Origin: Cantharellus purpuraceus
Taxonomy: Eukaryota; Basidiomycota; Agaricomycetes; Cantharellales; Hydnaceae
Direction: 5' to 3'
DNA length: 64,000 nucleotides
Assembly: GCA_025174535.1 (NCBI GenBank)
Contig: JALBUN010000028.1
Coordinates: 83,208 to 147,207 of the forward strand
The notes below the pieces were generated by a model, which saw only the letters and a program-made list of their open reading frames with translations, made no database searches and was not told the origin of the DNA. Positions 36,901 through 48,267 of the stretch are shown one piece after another (the first letter of the stretch is position 1; each line of letters opens with the position of its first letter). The translations under genes were made by a program, and so were the position numbers.

Positions 36901-36963
36901 AGCAAGTTATCATGCAGCAGTTCGACTCTCACCCCTCTCAGCGCGCTTTCGTCTCTCATCTGA
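33941..36963 (+). CDS. Secreted Ser/Thr-rich protein, paralogue B (DUF7029/DUF7223-like architecture)
   Basis: Paralogue of the gene at 15818-18911. ATG at 33941 opens a signal peptide (MLPLTFVLMAVVVVSTRA), then DWAVPCTSGSCGYDW. A module with VMGCNPNWSSGAHNITMVC and NGGAENTVVRLPQ follows, nearly the same as paralogue A. The middle shows the Ala/Ser/Val helix stretch SAVASVATNVASHAESVVSQ (35041-35160). Beta-rich repeats follow: SFPLIDATIGCGSNSASLKI, VTLGPEFTISAELQMVDLQL, and SISGCVNVTGAITVNGGLDG. A 90-bp tandem duplication (36236-36418) forms the linker, and the C-terminus is KCFGNAAS...SLI. About ten short introns. Likely secreted or cell-wall associated; function unknown. Confidence 0.78.
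36236..36418 (+). repeat. 90-bp in-frame tandem duplication in paralogue B
   Basis: Two copies beginning SGNSTIN (36236-36325 and from 36326) encode about 30 residues each, ending in TPVSSS plus a variable tail. They have diverged by several substitutions, with many N-x-S/T sites. The repeat sits at the same protein position as the unrelated minisatellite of paralogue A. Confidence 0.85.
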
Positions 36964-38012
36964 GTGTGTAGTCATGTGGAGAGATATCGATTTCATCATG
37001 TAGCTTGTATTGTGTACACCTTGATCATAATATGTAGAACAATAATGGTCGTTCACGCTTAATCAGAGGCCCATTTTCAAATAGTATTGATCCATCTACC
37101 TTAGCACCTTTATTGGTAAATGATGCAGTGTATAACCGTTCTCAGAAATGATGTGCTGAGAAAATGAACCTGCCGATGAAGGGCACTTGTGATTGGAAGG
37201 GTAAAGAAGGGCCGCTTTGCAAACATCGATCTTTGCATGGCTTGAAGTGACACATTGGCCAATCCAACAAAACTAAGCTTAGCACCAACTTAGCGCTCTC
37301 TGATTGATCGACACTGGTAGGTTTAATGCCTATCAGCACGTCGGCACATGCATAACCCCGCTGTGGAGTACGTGAAGGCTTCGTGGGCTATCCTTTGGAG
37401 GGGAAGTTGTTGACTAGCGTGCAAGTGTGATTAGCGCACAAAGCGATACTTTCTTTCGCTTATGACCCTGTCACATCCATCTTTGATGGTGTTGATTAGG
37501 GCCTGTCTTTTGAGTGTTATAAGGACGAGTTTCTTGAAATAAGTCGTCGATACTCAATTGGGGGTCGTTTCCCTACGATCTTCAAGGTAGTGTCCGTCTA
37601 TGGTGCCAGGGGTAGGGACCCTGTCTTAGGGGTGGAATCATCAGATAGACGCAGCAAAAGTCCTTGAATGTCTCAAAAATATGATGGGATGCTGATGCTG
37701 TGCATCTCTGTTGGAATGATTCGAGCCCGTGTCTCTTGAACAGTGCGTACACTGCCAGCATGCGCAGCACCACGAGGAATTCCAGCATTGAATGATGAGC
37801 CCGCAAGCGTCAAACACTGTAGCAAAGGCTTGATATTTTGCGAGTAAGGATGCTTAGGAAGTAAATCTTGCGTGAAATGATTGGTTAGTTGGATTCGTGG
37901 CGATTACCGTGACCGAGGTACGGCAGCAGATGACTAATGAGCGCCTAATCGCAGCCACAGTGATATTGCCATTTCTGTTCTCTCACTTGCCATTACCATC
38001 ATTCACAGCAAC
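36964..38012. other. Intergenic, about 1 kb
   Basis: No coding sequence recognised; 3' region of paralogue B and promoter of the G-alpha gene. Confidence 0.5.
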
Positions 38013-40363
38013 ATGCTCGCCGCTGCTCGCGATCGCCGTGTATCAGACCCGCTCACTGCTGCTCTCCAGCCACCGCCGGACGAGACTGTTGCAGCACGTG
38101 AAGCTCGTCTAGCCAATGAACGTGAAGCCAAAAAGGTCAGCGACAGCATCGACGAGCAGATCCGCCAGGAGAAGGACGCTCGCAAAGCAAAACTAAAGGG
38201 CAGAAAAGAGATCAAGGTGCTCTTGCTAGGACAGAGCGAGAGTGGCAAGAGCACCACCCTCAAGCGTGAGTCTCCATCGTGGGTACCCATGCGGCTGCCG
38301 GCGCTGTTCAGTTTTCTCATCTTGGTCTCGTGCAGAGTTTCAGCTGGCGTACACCCCCAATGCCTTCCGTGAAGAGCGTCTGGCATGGCGCCCCGTTATC
38401 TACTTGAATCTTGTTCGTTCCGTCCGCCGCATCATCGATGCTCTCTCTCCTATCGATTCGCCCAACACCAGCATCGGATCTGACCCAACCGATGATGAGG
38501 CATCTCAGCAACATCAGAGGCGCGATACATCTTCAGAGTCATACGCACGCCGCCCATCTGCCGCCCAAGGTTCAATACCGACTCCCGCACTATTCTCCTC
38601 TCCGCACTATGTGGAGCTCAGAGCTCGCCTCGAACCCATTTTTGCACTGGAGGAGCGACTCATTCAACAACTTGCCGGAGGGGAGGATGATGAGGCCACA
38701 CAGCTTGCATGGCCTGTAAACCCCCCCGTTGCCCCCGGTGCGACCAAGGATCCGACAGCAGTGCCAACCAATACCAAAAATGAGATATCCATAAATACAC
38801 GGCACAATTGGAAGAAGGCGCTTAATAAGCTCGCTTTGGGAGGCAAAAGCGGTGCGTAGAGCCACATGTCGATCTGGATTGTGGCTGACCTTGCACACGC
38901 ATTCCCGTAGATAGCTCAGGCTCTGAATCGGATGGATGGTGGAACGACCCTTCTGATCCGGCTCATGTATTAGACAAATGTCGTGTGGAGATTGAGAAGC
39001 TCTGGGAGGACGAGGCTGTGCGGGCAGAGTTGAAGAATAAGCGTTTGCGGCTAGAGGAGAGTTCCGGATTGTCAGTATGCCGTTTCGGTTTCTTCTTATG
39101 TGGATGGTAAAGACTGACTATGATGGGTGGTCTTGGGGGTGCGGAACAGTTACCTGGACTCATTATCGCGAATCACGTCGTTGCGGTATGTTCCTTCGGA
39201 TGACGATGTTCTGAAGGCGCGGTTGAAGACGCTTGGCGTGGTGGAGCATACATTTTCGCTAGAGACGGGCAAGGAGCGAGGTGTCGATTGGAAAATCTAT
39301 GACGTGGGAGGGTACGTCTGTTACGCTGGGTGAGGGGGATTATGCTAAACGTCTGCCGTGACTTTCTAGTTCACGAAGTCAAGTACGTTTCTTTAATGTT
39401 GACTTGCAACCTCTGTCATTGCGCTCATATGATGTCTATAGCGTCAAGCATGGGTACCATATTTTGAAGACAGTATGTGCCCAATTTAACATCATCGGTG
39501 ACACATTTGTACTTCTACTACTTCTTTCTTTTCTATTAGTGAACGCCCTTATCTTCCTGGCACCTATCTCGGCCTTTGATCAGGTGCTTACCGAGGTACA
39601 TATTTCTTCCGGTCTTCGCTACTATCTCGGCTCGTTTTCCCATGACGTACGTAGCCTTGCTGATTTCCTCCACTAGGATCCACGCGTGAATCGTGTAGAA
39701 GACTCGCTCCTGCTCTGGCGCTCCATTGTAGCCAACAAACTCCTCGCTCGTGTCAATATCATTCTTTTCTTGAACAAATGCGATTTGTTGCAGGTAGGTT
39801 TACGTTCTCGTTAACTCGCTATCCTAGTCCGGATGTTGCATGGACTGGCTATAGCTCTTCTGCGTTCGCGTCCCTCCTACGCCTCAATTCCTCAGGTATC
39901 TACACAATTTCGATCTGACATTTCACCTTGTAGGCCAAGCTTGAAGCTGGGGTGCGGCTAAATCAGTACATGACCTCATACGGTGACCGCCCAAATGACC
40001 ACGAATCTGTATCAAAATGTATGAGGTTCCACATTGGCTTACCACAAATCCCAAACCATAACTTCCGTGCAGATTTCCGCAACAAATTTTTGGCACTTAA
40101 CCAATCGTACTCGCCGAATCCTGATCGCGAAGTATACTGTGCGTGATGATTCGAGCACCCTTCTTCTCTCGTTTACTCACTGGCCTGGTTCAACGCCGAA
40201 TATAGTGCATCTCACAGCTGTGACAGACACACGTAGGACTTCCCAGATTATTGCAAACGGTGCATTTTCAATTCGTCCATTTTCCATTGCATTGTGACTG
40301 ATTGTCCTCTTAGTGCGAGATATCATATTGCGCGACGATCTGAAGGGCGTCAAACTGTTGTAA
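38013..40363 (+). CDS. Divergent heterotrimeric G-protein alpha subunit
   Basis: Exons 38013-38265, 38336-38851, 38911-39070, 39150-39311, 39370-39382, 39442-39472, 39540-39595, 39677-39793, 39934-40018, 40073-40138, 40206-40259 and 40314-40363 give 520 residues in one frame. Canonical G-alpha is about 350; the excess is a low-complexity insert of about 150 residues in the helical domain (about 38430-38850). Guanine-nucleotide motifs: P-loop GQSESGKST, switch I RLKTLGVVEH, switch II DVGGSRSQRQAW, FLNKCDLL (NKxD), and TAVTDT. The catalytic Gln of DVGGQ is Ser. The N-terminus (MLAAARDRR) lacks the Met-Gly myristoylation start, and the C-terminus is GVKLL with no Cys. It is therefore a signalling GTPase with probably slow hydrolysis and atypical membrane targeting. 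Such expanded subunits are common in Agaricomycetes. No disruption seen. Confidence 0.9.
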
Positions 40364-42024
40364 GATTCGTTGTCTGATGAACCAGACCCAAGATTCCCCT
40401 ACATATGATACTACCAGCCTCTGAGGTTTCATACTTCTCCTGTTGGGCCCTCACGTGTAATTATTTTCTTCGTTATGCTACTACCTTTTTGGTCACTTGT
40501 CGTCATGTTGGCTTGTTAAATGAGATGTTACGAAATTGTTTGTGATGTGTGATGTCTATCTATATGACAATGTAGTTGAGATGACACCTCGTGCCGGCAG
40601 TTGCAAGCTGTGCCTGGGGTCTAGCCAGTTGAAACGAAGTAGAGTGTGTGAGCTAGATTTAGGTCTTAGGGCGAAGAAGATTGAAGTCTTCTTAATTAAC
40701 CGGTGCTTATGATTGACAAGTGAGGATAAAATATTCTGAGCACTTACACATTCCTGCACTGGGCGAAGTGCTTAGTTGTGATTGTGTCGCAATGATGCAA
40801 TTCGATGAAATTCGAAGAGAATATAGGTGGGTCATGAGAAGATGTCGTTGCAATGTCTGGCCCCCTTCATCTTCATGACAACGAGATCATCATTGGATGT
40901 TGATGTCGCGGTTTGTGTTTGAGGGTGAAAAGCCAATGAAACTAAGGTAGTGTTGCGCTACTTCAAAGTCTGCATCGACGAGGTGCAGTCCGTAGTGATG
41001 GGTATTAAAAATCCCCGGGTAAGGGAAATATACACGGAAGGACAATCAGACTGAACGGGAATAGAGGGTGGAAGCAAAGCGAGACCAGGGAGTAAGCACC
41101 GTGAATTCTAATTGCATATCATCTCATGCTCATTGAACGACTGAGGAGGACGTGTTCGAAACCCTTCTGTAGGGAGGTTCTTACTACCTGCTTGCCTTGT
41201 ATTCATTGATAAGGAGAATCCAGCTCCTGAGGGATAAAGTAGGTATTATATCGATCGCAGAAAGGAGTAATAATAAGTGCTGCGGCGATCTTGTGACAAG
41301 GAGCATGCTTGGGGTTCTCCTGAAAAGAATAGAAGTTGTGGAAATGAAAAATAATATGCGCATGCGAAATGCCCAGGTTGTGTTGTGCCGAGGATTGATC
41401 ATCATGAGCCGGTGGCAGTTCGCACCCTAGGTTGGATGGATGATTTGACTGAAAAGTCACAATGTGTCTGAGTTGAAGTGTTGTTTATATTGTAAGCTTT
41501 ATCGAGAGAATATTGATATTGATGATATATACCCCGCACACGAACATGCCCTGTCCTGAATGCTCGATGCATTGAGGCGGCCTGATGGTCCTAGTCCCAT
41601 AACCTCTCCCAAGCCAACTATGCAGCATTCAGATATGCAGCTCTATCACTCGCAGCAGAGTGATGTTTGCGTTCTCCAGCAGACTGAAAAACAATTTGAA
41701 CATTTGAGAGGTCTAAGCCACCCTCAAAGAATGACGGTGTGGAGGCAACTGCATCAATCGCCGTGTTCATCATTTGATAAGCAATTGCACCGCAAGTCAA
41801 CAATAGATTAGTCGTTGTATCAATATACTTTGATAGTCGATGATCAGCTTCAGACTTGGCCACAAGTGTAAATTGCAATAATAGTTCACTGAGTGCTCAG
41901 TAACTACGAGCGTGAGACCTGAAAAATAATCGGCTATAAAGTGAAAGTTATCAGAGGCGCCATGGAGTGTGAACTTGAAGACTTGTGACTGTCCTGCGAG
42001 TCGGCAAGCGTACTCCGCACGTCC
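40364..42024. other. Intergenic, about 1.7 kb
   Basis: Only short unconvincing frames on either strand. No repeat or RNA gene recognised. Confidence 0.5.
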
Positions 42025-44057
42025 ATGTCGGCCGTTACACCAGCCAGAGAGCACCTTGGCCATGTACCCCAACGTCGCTCGCTGACTGTCCGCTGTACAG
42101 AAGTAATTCGCCTGTTTGGTCCGTTTGGTTTCATTGCTTTCGGGGGACCCGCGGCAAACATTGTCATGCTAAGAAAGGTAGCATTGGTATTAGCCACACC
42201 GCCAAGCTGATGTCAGAACGATATATGTCCACTGCAGATCTTCGTGGTGCGCGAGAAGTGGGTCGACGATAAGACATTTACAGATCTCTTCGCGCTAGGG
42301 AGTGCGCTGCCAGGGCCAAGTTTTTCGCAGGTGTGACGCGTCTTGTTATATGACCGACTTCTGGAGTAAAACGTAAAGTTGAAATTCGAAACTGACATGA
42401 TTTTCGAAGCTTGCGTTTTCTATTGCTCTGCTACGAGGTGGTTTCGTGCCGGCACTTCTCTCATTCATACTCCTTACGTACGCTATCATTCACTAGCAAA
42501 TGAGCCACGAATTCACAATCATCTAGTGCTCCAGGAGCTCTGGCAATGCTCGGTCTGGGCTTTGGAGTGCATCACATACCTGCTACGCTGCCCGATATCG
42601 TCTTTGCCCTCCTTTCTGGTCTCAATGCCGCTGCAGTCGGTCTCATCACACTTGCAGCCTACAACCTCTCTTCAAAGGTCATTACGGATCCACTAACGCG
42701 GATCGAAGTTCTCGTAAGTGCGGCGTTCGGGAGTTGCTATCAGTCGCAGTGGTTATACCCAGTCCTAATGGTCGTTGGTGGGCTTGCGACACTTGTATGG
42801 GACATGTGGGCAGCATGGAGGGAGCAACGAGGGCTGCCAACGCCAGAACACCGTGAAGCTACAGACTACGTACCAGAACCGGCTGTCGATGGTGCGGGGA
42901 CCGCACCATCGCATAGTGTGCAGGCTGCAGAAGACATTGAGATGCATGATATTTCCCAGCCCGAACCCGTGGCTGCTCCTCCTCCCAGGGTTGAGATATA
43001 CTCGATGGACAAACCAAAATCGAACGAGGAAAAGAGGTCCACGCTCTCACATCGACGTTCCGCTGTTGCTCATAGTCTTTCGGCTTCAGAGCATCAAACC
43101 GAGCTTGATGAAGCTGAAGTCGAGCAGTGGCAGTATTTCTCTCTTAGCGTGCGAGGTGGACTGTGCATGTTTGTTGCCTCAGTTACCTTCAAACATTATC
43201 CCGCCCTGTTGTTTAACCAATATCCTCGTGCAGAACGGCGGTGTTCATTGCTTTCCTCGTAACTGTGATTGTTCTACGGTCTGCCATCGCGTCGCCACGG
43301 GCGTTTGATTTCTTTGTCAACCTGTCGATAGCCGGAACAATAATTTTCGTGAGTTCTATTTCATTGAAGGGTGTTTAAGGCATGCAGATACAGATACATG
43401 CCCATCCCTAGGGTGGAGGTCCTGTTGTTGTTCCACTATTACGCACATATACCGTCGAGCCCGGGTGGTATGTACCCCTAGATAAATTCGCCATTCCTTG
43501 TGTTACTCATTATGCGCTCCTAAGGGTGAACCCCCGTGATTTTCTCCTTGGCTTTGCTGTGCTCCAAGCTATCCCGGGACCCCTGTTTAATTTTTCCGTT
43601 TTCCTCGGTGTCCTCACACTTCCCTCTCAACCTGTGCTTGGAGGGTTTCTTGGATGCCTCGCAATCTTTACTCCAGGAATTGTTTTGAAGATGGGACTCC
43701 TCCCTTTATACACTAAGTGGCGGTCCAGCAAAACAACGAGAAGCATGTTGAGGGGCTTGAATGCAGCAGCAGTCGGGCTTGTGTGTATAGTCTATTCCGC
43801 CTCAGGAGATGTTATTGCCAACATGACGCTTCCAGATCTTCGCAGCTACATACCGTCTTTTTCAAGTGGGTTTCATTTCCCCAGGCACCGACGCATCCAC
43901 TCCTGCTATAACTTCGTCGCTTGATCGGGATGGCTGGTGGGTGGTTATCATAGCAACAACATTTGTTGCATGTGAATGGTTTAATCTGCCTGCCCCAGCC
44001 GCGATTGCTGGCGGAGCTGTAGGAGGCGTGGCATGGTGGGGTGTCAAGAAAAGGTAG
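42025..44057 (+). CDS. Chromate ion transporter (CHR family, two-domain)
   Basis: Membrane transporter of the chromate/sulfate CHR superfamily. Bacterial members export chromate; the fungal substrate is unproven. Exon 1 is 42025-42177 and exon 2 is 42238-42330. The N-terminal CHR domain shows FGPFGFIAFGGPAANIVML, the PGPSFSQ motif, LLRGGFVPALLSF, PGALAMLGLGFG and GLNAAAVGLI. A long hydrophilic central loop (about 42800-43120) carries acidic and Ser-rich sequence. The C-terminal CHR domain repeats the signature: FGGGPVVVPLL, AIPGPLFNFSVFLG, FTPGIVLKMGLLPL and LNAAAVGLV, then hydrophobic segments to WWGVKKR at 44057. Two fused homologous halves are the normal long-chain form. The last splice, near 43860, is uncertain. 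Confidence 0.87.
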
Positions 44058-44696
44058 ATATGGCCCATTCTTACTTTTCAATGCTTGCACCACCCGATTA
44101 CTACTGCAAGGGAAATATCAAGCCTATTTTTGTATGCCAATCTGGGTATATGTGCAACGACAATGGAGTCTTCTCCGTTTGGTTGACGTCCTTCCGAGCT
44201 TTGATATGTATGTGCCAAGATCATAGAAGATCTATCGGCTCAGTGTAGGGTCCAAGAGGCCGAAGCTTGCCGAAGCCGGGGGTTGAGGTCCACGTGTAGA
44301 TAATGGTCACGGGCCGTCGTGAGAGTGTCTGATTTCTCGCTATCTATACTCTCCGGCGATGTTTCGCCAGCACATTTGTAGCTATATTAATGACGGGATT
44401 GCTTCGAGTAGAGTAAAAGTGATGATCCTGTCGGGTGGTACAGTGTTAGTGACTTGTCGCTGACTTGGTGTGTCACGCTCACCTTACGAGACTTGGCAGT
44501 CACGTGGCAAAGATTCGCAGTGTGTTACAGGTGGCAACTCGCTGAACGGTGTCAGGGACAGTCGGTTAGGGATGATTCAACGCCCTTACCGTAACCTTCC
44601 ATGTGGTCTTTTATACAGTTTGGCTTCATCCCTGCCCACCCCTGTAGTGGTCTGATATAAACACTGTATGTCTGCTTGTTGGACAGAATCAGTGCC
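44058..44696. other. Intergenic, promoter of the S28 peptidase
   Basis: No gene recognised. Confidence 0.5.
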
Positions 44697-47687
44697 ATGG
44701 TGATGCTTGCCTCCTTTGTCTGTGTTAGTGCACTCGCATGGCTTTCAAGCGCGAGGAGGCTCCCTGGAGTTATGCCTCCTCCATCGCCGCCTCCCCTGTC
44801 CGCGCCAGATACGCCAGCTACAGACAAGTCAGGTGCAACTCTGCCTCCGTTGAACACAACGTACTTCTTCGACCAGCTTGTCGACCACAACAATCCTTCA
44901 AGGGGAACATTCAAGCAACGTTATTACACGACGTGAGTGTTATGGCCTCTTCCATAGGCAAGTACATAAGCCTACATTCTTCTGTACACTAGATCGCAGT
45001 TTTATGAAGTCGGTAAGCCAGTACTTTTTAACTCCACGGGTCTGACATTTATCAACTATGAGTTAAGGTGGACCTGTTGTTCTTATGACTCCTGGCGAAT
45101 CCAACGCAACCCCTTTCGTTGGGTATCTCACGAATGCGTAAGTTTATCACCGCAAGTGAGAACGTCTATCTCACTTGTTCTCCTCTAGCACCATCGTGGG
45201 CCTTCTTGCTCAGACGAACAATGGCACCCCAGTTGTCCTCGAACACCGCTTCTTTGGGGTTTCCAATCCCATAAATAATCTGGCCGATGACAGTCTCCAA
45301 CTCCTTACCATTGATCAGGTACTTCGCTATTCTTTGTTGTTCAAGTGTCCTAGGGTGGCAAATAAAATTGCTACTGTGCATATGGTCTTCTCATCAGTCA
45401 TGCACTGCACTTATCTACAATGCCATCTTTACCGTTCTAGCGAATCGACTTTCTTTTGTCAAGTCAGACTCGGTTATCGCTCATGGCGACCCTTCTTTGC
45501 TTTCTCTTCTACTGTAGTATTTGTCGTGTTCTTCTCATGTTTTTACCGATCTTGGCGTCATAACTCATCGTTGTCTGGTGTCGAAATTTTTACAGGCTGC
45601 CAAGGACCTTGCATATTTTGCCAAGAATGTACACCTACCACAGCCTAATGGCGATAAAATGAATGCGGATACGACACCGTGGATCTTGGTTGGTGGAAGC
45701 TATTCTGGTACGTCCTCTGGGTCCGCTACAGCTCTGTTTATTCGTTTTTCCCCCTACTTTCTTTCATTTATTATTTTCCTTTCTATTTCCATTAGGTTCT
45801 CAGTTTTTATCTTGATTGTCACGATTGTTCATCGAGGCGTTTCATCCTAATACTCCTGACGCTTCCTCATCAGGCGCTTTGACATCCTGGACTATGGTGG
45901 AGTACGTTTTCCGGACACTATGAATTTTATATCCAAACTGACACACTCCACTATTAGCCAACCCGACGTATTTTGGGCAGGCTATGCATCGTCGGCAGTA
46001 GTTGAAGCAATCACGTACGTTTCAGTTCCTCACCTCGCACCTCGAGTCTACGTATAGACAACTTACGTTTTCAGTGATTACTGGGCGTACTTCGAGCCTA
46101 TCCGCCAGAACATGCCGCGGAATTGCTCTGCAGACATTCAGGCTGTCATCGCTCACGTCGACAAGGTATTCGCCACAGGGACAACACAGGAGATCCAGGC
46201 AATTAAGGACCTTTTTGGCATGGGTGACGTCGTGCATCTCGATGATGTAGCCTCAACATGTGCGTGTCACACGCCTTCCGAATAATTTGCAGATCCTAGG
46301 TATTAATGCTGGTGTTTCCGAATCAGTCCGCCAGATACTCTTTGATTGGCAAAGTTTGCAGCCATTCGGGCCAAACGCGCTGTTCTTCAAGTCTTGCGAT
46401 GCGCTCGAAGTAAAGAACGGTGTTAGCGCTCCTGCCACCGGTTGGGGTCTTGACCATGCCCTTGTGGCGTGGGGCGCATATTACAAGGACGTGTATTTGC
46501 CTGCATGTGAGTTGATATATTGATATAGTTCAACCTCATGGTTCGTGGGAGCAGACTGATTTCTCTTCTCTACAGTGTGCGGTACTACTACAGCAGAGTA
46601 GGTTGCAGCCGAATCTCAGGATACTCCTATTTACCAATTACATTTTGGCTATTTTGTGATGTAGGGAATGCCTTGGAACACATAACACGTCCCAATCGTT
46701 TTGGACTGATCCCACCGTTGGTGATGATAACCGGTCCTGGATGTGGAGTGCGTATTTTTCTTTTCTTTTGCCTGGTTCTTTTATCGCCTGATAGGATCTT
46801 CTATTCTCGAATGACAGTGGTGTAAGATTTATCATTAATTACAGTCCACTTGTGGCTCACCTGTCCTCAAGTTGCAACGAAGTTGGTTACTTACAAGACT
46901 CTGCGCCAGAGGGTTGGCCCACTCTAGTGTCGCGTATTTTGCAGCCAGCGTATGATGAGGTAGGCATTTTCTTATGTCTTCACTTCTCAATGCCATGTCA
47001 ATTCTTTTGTCTCTATTCACGATTTTCAACTCTTGAATCTTTTCATATCGGCTGGGTCGCCATATCGAACCTTTTCACCTATGTCCCATATTGTTACAGC
47101 GGCTATGTAGTCAAATGTTCCCCAAGGCTTTCCCGACGCCGCCTACGCCCAGAATCGAGGAGACCAATGCCAAATTCCAGGGATGGGATGTGAAGCTGAA
47201 TCGGCTGTTCTTCGCCAATGGAAAGCGTGAGCAGAATGTCTTACCCATTTCTTTTGTTAGCTCACATAATTAACTCACGTTAACAGAAGACCCTTGGCGC
47301 GAAGTGACCGTCTCCAGCGACTTCCATACGCGCGAGTCTACTCCTTCACAACCTATCTTTGTGGGCAACGGATTCCACTGCTCTGATATGATTATTAAAT
47401 CATCTGTGGACCCTACCATCAAAGCGGTGATAGATGCCGGAGTTGCGATTATCACGAAATGGATCGCAGAATGGCCTGGATCTAAGGCCAATGCACCGAG
47501 CTCCGTGCCGTCTCCCTTGCCTTACGTGCCGTTGAGTATTCCGGCGAGTTTGGCGAGTGCAGAGCCACTGGCCGTTCCAGCTGTGGCAACCCAAGCGACA
47601 GGAACAGGCACCCCGCCTCCGGGTGATGGAGTTTCAGGACCACTGGTATTCCCGAATGCCATGATTAGGAAGCCCTTGGTTTTGTAA
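44697..47687 (+). CDS. Secreted serine peptidase, family S28 (prolyl carboxypeptidase type)
   Basis: Secreted or lysosomal-type peptidase that cleaves after proline. ATG at 44697 gives a hydrophobic signal peptide (MVMLASFVCVSALAWL). After a Pro-rich spacer come FFDQLVDHNNPSRGTFKQRYYT, GGPVVLMTPGES and VVLEHRFFGVSNP. The nucleophile motif is GGSYSG, in WILVGGSYSGALTSW after splicing. Then QPDVFWAGYASSAVVEA, CNEVGYLQDSAPEGWP, the catalytic-Asp loop NGKRDPWREV, and the His in GNGFHCSDM. A Ser/Pro/Ala-rich C-terminal tail ends at 47687. About ten exons, and all frames connect with ordinary GT-AG introns, for example a donor at 46751 reaching CNEVGYLQ. The catalytic triad is complete, so the gene is probably functional. 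Confidence 0.9.
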
Positions 47688-48267
47688 ATTTGTAATGTGC
47701 GAGTATATATACATATATACTCCGCGTCCTGGAGAGGTGAGGTGTGATCGCTAAATCCTTGTACCTGAAGCTATGTGAGACCCTCAGCTGAATGCAATGC
47801 CGTTAACAATTGAGCAATGCATGCAGCATTGTGTGGGGTGGCAGCATAGTTCACGTCACAATGTTGGCACCGGCGGCTATGAATGTCAGATTATGAGGCA
47901 AATTCTGAGAGCAGGTGGGAGGTGACTTCGGTGGGTTTGCATTTGAAGTGATAGGTGAAGGTAATGAAAAGAGATGGCAGTTTTGTAGCAAGCCGGGAAC
48001 CAGGCTTTCCTGCATGTGCACTACAGCGTGCTTACTGGCACATGCACACAACAAGTAGATCGCTATGGTAAGGAGACTTCACATGCATCACCCATCTCCA
48101 CACTGAACGCGTTTTTCTGCCCAAGAACAAGTACACGACCTGTCCATAGAAGGGAAGTTCCTAGGTGTTACTAATGCGCCTCTTTGTACAGTCATATTTC
48201 AAGAAGAATTAAATGATCAAGAGCAGACTTCCTGGATGATCTGATGATAATGGCATGTATCTTCCGC
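47688..48267. other. Convergent 3' region
   Basis: Between the S28 peptidase (+) and the repeat protein (-). No gene recognised. Confidence 0.55.

Noticed and set aside
46515..46860. Apparent loss of frame in the S28 peptidase
   Set aside because: Three ordinary introns, including a donor at 46751, reconnect the family sequence (ECLG..., CNEVGYLQ).
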